Assembly (NCBI GenBank): GCA_035934555.1
Contig: DASYXT010000013.1
Coordinates: 1 to 7,141 of the forward strand
DNA from: DASYXT01 sp035934555
GTDB lineage: Bacteria; Verrucomicrobiota; Verrucomicrobiia; Limisphaerales; UBA8199
Length of the DNA stretch: 7,141 nucleotides
Direction: 5' to 3'
The position numbers and the translations under genes are program-made. Numbering within the stretch: the stretch's first letter is position 1; each line of letters begins with the position of its first letter. Below the pieces are notes generated by a model, which worked only from the letters and a program-made list of their open reading frames with translations, was not told the DNA's origin and searched no databases. Shown piece by piece: positions 5,632-7,141 of the stretch.

Positions 5632-5907
5632 GCGGTTAACATCTGATTGCTATGCGCACCGTCACCAGGGGCTCATCGACTGAAAGGCGAGGACGATTGA
5701 ACACACATTTTAAGCCTGGATGCGACCATGCGAGACGAGCAGTTGAAGGAAGAAAGGTGTTGTTGCAGGGCGTAGTGCTACCGAAATGCGAGCTTGCATT
5801 GCGCACGGAAGTCACATAATATTCGCCTTGGCGCGCGACTATTCGGCGTTGTCCACCAGATATGCTTTGCCGACTGGGCGCCACCGAAACCATTGGGTTG
5901 AACAGAT
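5632..5907. other. Intergenic between RAYT remnant and PEP-CTERM gene
   Basis: No gene supported. An in-frame upward extension of the PEP-CTERM gene to 5786 exists but lacks a ribosome site and would bury the signal peptide. The promoter of the PEP-CTERM gene should be here; I see no clear -35/-10 pair. Confidence 0.5.
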
Positions 5908-5914
5908 AGAGGAA
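5908..5914 (+). promoter_or_regulatory. Ribosome binding site of the PEP-CTERM gene
   Basis: AGAGGAA lies six bases before ATG 5921. This decides the start at 5921 over the longer reading from 5786, because the protein from 5921 begins directly with a signal peptide. Confidence 0.7.
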
Positions 5915-5920
5915 CCGGTA

Positions 5921-6697
5921 ATGAAAAAACTGAACACGCTCGAAACTGGACTGCTGTTGTGCGCCTGCGTGAACCTGGGAACGGCGGTTGCCCAACCTGT
6001 GGTTTGGGACACTGCACCTTATTGGGGTGCGGTGCGCGGGATTCTTGGGGGATTTGGACCAGAGCAAGCCTCCACAGTGGGCGAAACATTCATCGCGCCA
6101 GCGGGAGCAGCGGTCAGCTTGAGCGATTTCACCTTGTTCGCGGAATCCTATTACCCATACAACGGTGGAATAGCCACTCTCTACCTGCGGGCATTCGTTT
6201 TTGAATGGGCTGGCCCAATGATAGGCCATGGGGGACGGGGTATTGGCGCCCCGCTTTTTCTCAGCCCGAGCTTCACGTTCAGTCCTCCGCCACGCCCCGA
6301 TGGGTGGGTGCCGCTGACGCAGTCATTTGGGCCGAACGGGCTGAGCCTCACACCCGGAGGGCATTACGTTATGGGATTTACCTTATCAATGCCGTCCGAT
6401 TACGCCGCGTCATTCGGCGACATTGAGGTCCAAAATGTGTCGGCCCGTAACCCCTACGAACCACCGCTGCCGCCCGGAATTGACGGCAATGGAGGCGTTG
6501 TATGGTTCAACAACACCAATAATTTCGCGCTGCTGAACACAACCACTTGGGACACTTGGGGAGATGTGGGTGACCTGTCGTTCACAGCACACTTAACTGT
6601 TGTTCCTGAGCCAACGGTGTGCGGGTTGCTTACAGGAGGTAGCTTTTATTTAGCAGTGCGGCGGTGGCGGGCCAAACGAAAAACTGTTTCTACTTGA
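5921..6697 (+). CDS. PEP-CTERM sorting-domain protein
   Basis: A 258-residue exported protein. Residues 1-24 (MKKLNTLETGLLLCACVNLGTAVA) are a signal peptide with cleavage expected at AVA|QP. The body has the layout common to small PEP-CTERM proteins: GETFIAPAGAAVSLSDFTLFAES, a strand-rich middle with APLFLSPSFTF, then LTPGGHYVMGFTLS. Near the end, VPEP begins at residue 228 (nt 6602), followed by the hydrophobic CGLLTGGSFYLAV and a basic tail RRWRAKRK. That is the Pro-Glu-Pro, membrane segment and Arg/Lys cluster of a PEP-CTERM signal. In this system an exosortase in the inner membrane removes the C-terminal signal, and the protein goes to the cell surface, often with exopolysaccharide. No exosortase is in the window. 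The stop is TGA 6695-6697. The function of the body is unknown. Confidence 0.85.
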   Translation: MKKLNTLETGLLLCACVNLGTAVAQPVVWDTAPYWGAVRGILGGFGPEQASTVGETFIAPAGAAVSLSDFTLFAESYYPYNGGIATLYLRAFVFEWAGPMIGHGGRGIGAPLFLSPSFTFSPPPRPDGWVPLTQSFGPNGLSLTPGGHYVMGFTLSMPSDYAASFGDIEVQNVSARNPYEPPLPPGIDGNGGVVWFNNTNNFALLNTTTWDTWGDVGDLSFTAHLTVVPEPTVCGLLTGGSFYLAVRRWRAKRKTVST

Positions 6698-6865
6698 TGA
6701 GGCATCCCAGTGGTCTGCATATTGATTGGCTAAGACGCCCCCCCCCGCGTGCATCCAGGGTGATCCAGTAACAGGTGCTGCCATAAGCGATGTTCTGGAG
6801 GCGGACCGGCAATGGCCATTGTGCGCTGCATACGCCCAGCGTTTCCTGCCCATCTAAAGCAGCAT

Positions 6866-6883
6866 GACAATCTCATTAACTGA
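6866..6883 (-). repeat. 18-base inverted repeat, right copy (IS110 side)
   Basis: GACAATCTCATTAACTGA is the perfect reverse complement of 5380-5397. Similarity ends at both edges. It lies 99 bases upstream of the IS110 start codon. Confidence 0.8.
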
Positions 6884-6897
6884 TAGACATTAAGGGC

Positions 6898-6912
6898 GCT
6901 GGCGAAGCCGGC
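6898..6912 (+). other. GC-rich hairpin in the IS110 5' region
   Basis: GCTGGC (6898-6903), loop GAA, GCCGGC (6907-6912): six pairs with one G-U. It could be part of a structured element end or leader RNA. It is not followed by a T-run, so it is not an intrinsic terminator. Confidence 0.4.
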
Positions 6913-6982
6913 CGCCTCTCGGTAAAAGAGTTGTCGTTGGTAGACAGTAAATAAACAACAACACTCAACCGAAAGGCGACCG

Positions 6983-7141
6983 ATGAAAAAAGTAGTAGCT
7001 GGAATGGATCTGCATAGCAATAACGTTGTGATCGGCATCATGGATACGGACGGCAAGCGGCTGGCCAACCGGAAGGTGGCGTGCGATCTCAAAGAGGTGG
7101 TGAAGTTCCTGGCGCCATTCAAGAAGCGACTGCACCAGGTG
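6983..7141 (+). CDS. IS110-family DEDD recombinase, N-terminus (partial)
   Basis: 53 codons run to the window edge, starting at ATG 6983 with AAGG (6973-6976) six bases upstream. The protein begins MKKVVAGMDLHSNNVVIGIMDTDGKRL. The 'V-x-G-M-D-L-H-S' stretch is the first strand and first catalytic aspartate (D9) of the RuvC-like DEDD domain of IS110-family transposases, followed by the expected D-x-D-G-K turn and the KVACDLKEVVKFLAPF helix. These enzymes work without DDE chemistry, and characterised members use a bridge RNA encoded in the element's own non-coding end to choose target and donor sites. The rest of the RuvC domain and the Tnp domain with its catalytic serine lie beyond the window. 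Whether the gene is intact, and whether it belongs to the IS110 or IS1111 group, cannot be told. Confidence 0.85.
   Translation, partial: MKKVVAGMDLHSNNVVIGIMDTDGKRLANRKVACDLKEVVKFLAPFKKRLHQV

Larger units (their letters stand above)
6698..6982. other. Non-coding region upstream of IS110 recombinase
   Basis: No gene is supported in these 285 bases. They contain a run of nine C (6738-6746), a 12-bp perfect palindrome CAATGGCCATTG (6810-6821), the 18-base repeat (6866-6883) and a short hairpin (6898-6912). IS110-family elements carry long structured non-coding ends, in the IS110 group upstream of the recombinase and encoding the bridge RNA, so part of this stretch should belong to the element. 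The element boundary is not evident, since this family lacks clear terminal inverted repeats. Confidence 0.45.

Noticed and set aside
5786..5920. N-terminal extension of the PEP-CTERM protein to 5786
   Set aside because: It would place 45 unlikely residues before a clean signal peptide, and the good ribosome site is at 5908-5914 next to ATG 5921.
6738..6746. Run of nine C as a phase-variation tract
   Set aside because: It is not inside or directly before a reading frame that would be switched; no gene starts nearby.

Overview
The window reads as an accessory stretch of a Verrucomicrobiota chromosome, most likely from the Pedosphaera/Limisphaerales side. This is inferred from the kinds of gene present, not from a search. 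The clues are a PEP-CTERM protein, a large exported repeat protein ending in an FYRL-type C-terminal domain, a membrane-anchored protein of the HEAT-repeat sort common in that phylum, and many decayed mobile elements (RAYT, IS630, IS110). Standard code is used: TGG is tryptophan throughout, and real genes end in TGA.

Layout. Positions 1-500 hold the first 15 codons of a minus-strand gene, possibly a transposase, whose start codon lies in a hairpin. They are followed by an eroded RAYT (Y1-type transposase) fragment and a short repeat-rich intergenic stretch. Positions 499-3582 encode a 1027-residue exported protein with 13 full and one partial copies of a 46-residue YAGG...WNG...W..LGSGM repeat, probably a beta-propeller-like or Rax2-like fold. 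A small membrane protein (3579-4022) overlaps its stop by ATGA. That protein's first ~26 residues copy the leader of the big protein and are joined to an unrelated HEAT-type N-terminus.

Positions ~4035-5102 are an IS630-family insertion sequence with inverted ends. Its transposase is split by a -1 frame change at a textbook A AAA AAG slippery site, and is also interrupted by two TGA codons where tryptophan is expected. After ~300 bases without a gene come a short tandem/palindromic repeat and the N-terminal remnant of a second RAYT (5443-5631). Positions 5921-6697 encode a PEP-CTERM protein of 258 residues. The window ends in the start of an IS110-family recombinase (6983 onward), preceded by a structured non-coding region.

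The only probable functional pairing is the translationally coupled pair 499-3582/3579-4022. The PEP-CTERM protein would depend on an exosortase encoded elsewhere. The rest is a graveyard of mobile elements. An 18-base sequence upstream of the second RAYT remnant recurs in inverted orientation just before the IS110 gene, suggesting that the IS110 element went into a RAYT-associated repeat. I see no complete new defence or metabolic system. The most interesting items are the IS630 recoding site, the leader-swap chimera, the three-unit periodicity in the repeat protein, and the IS110/RAYT repeat relationship.
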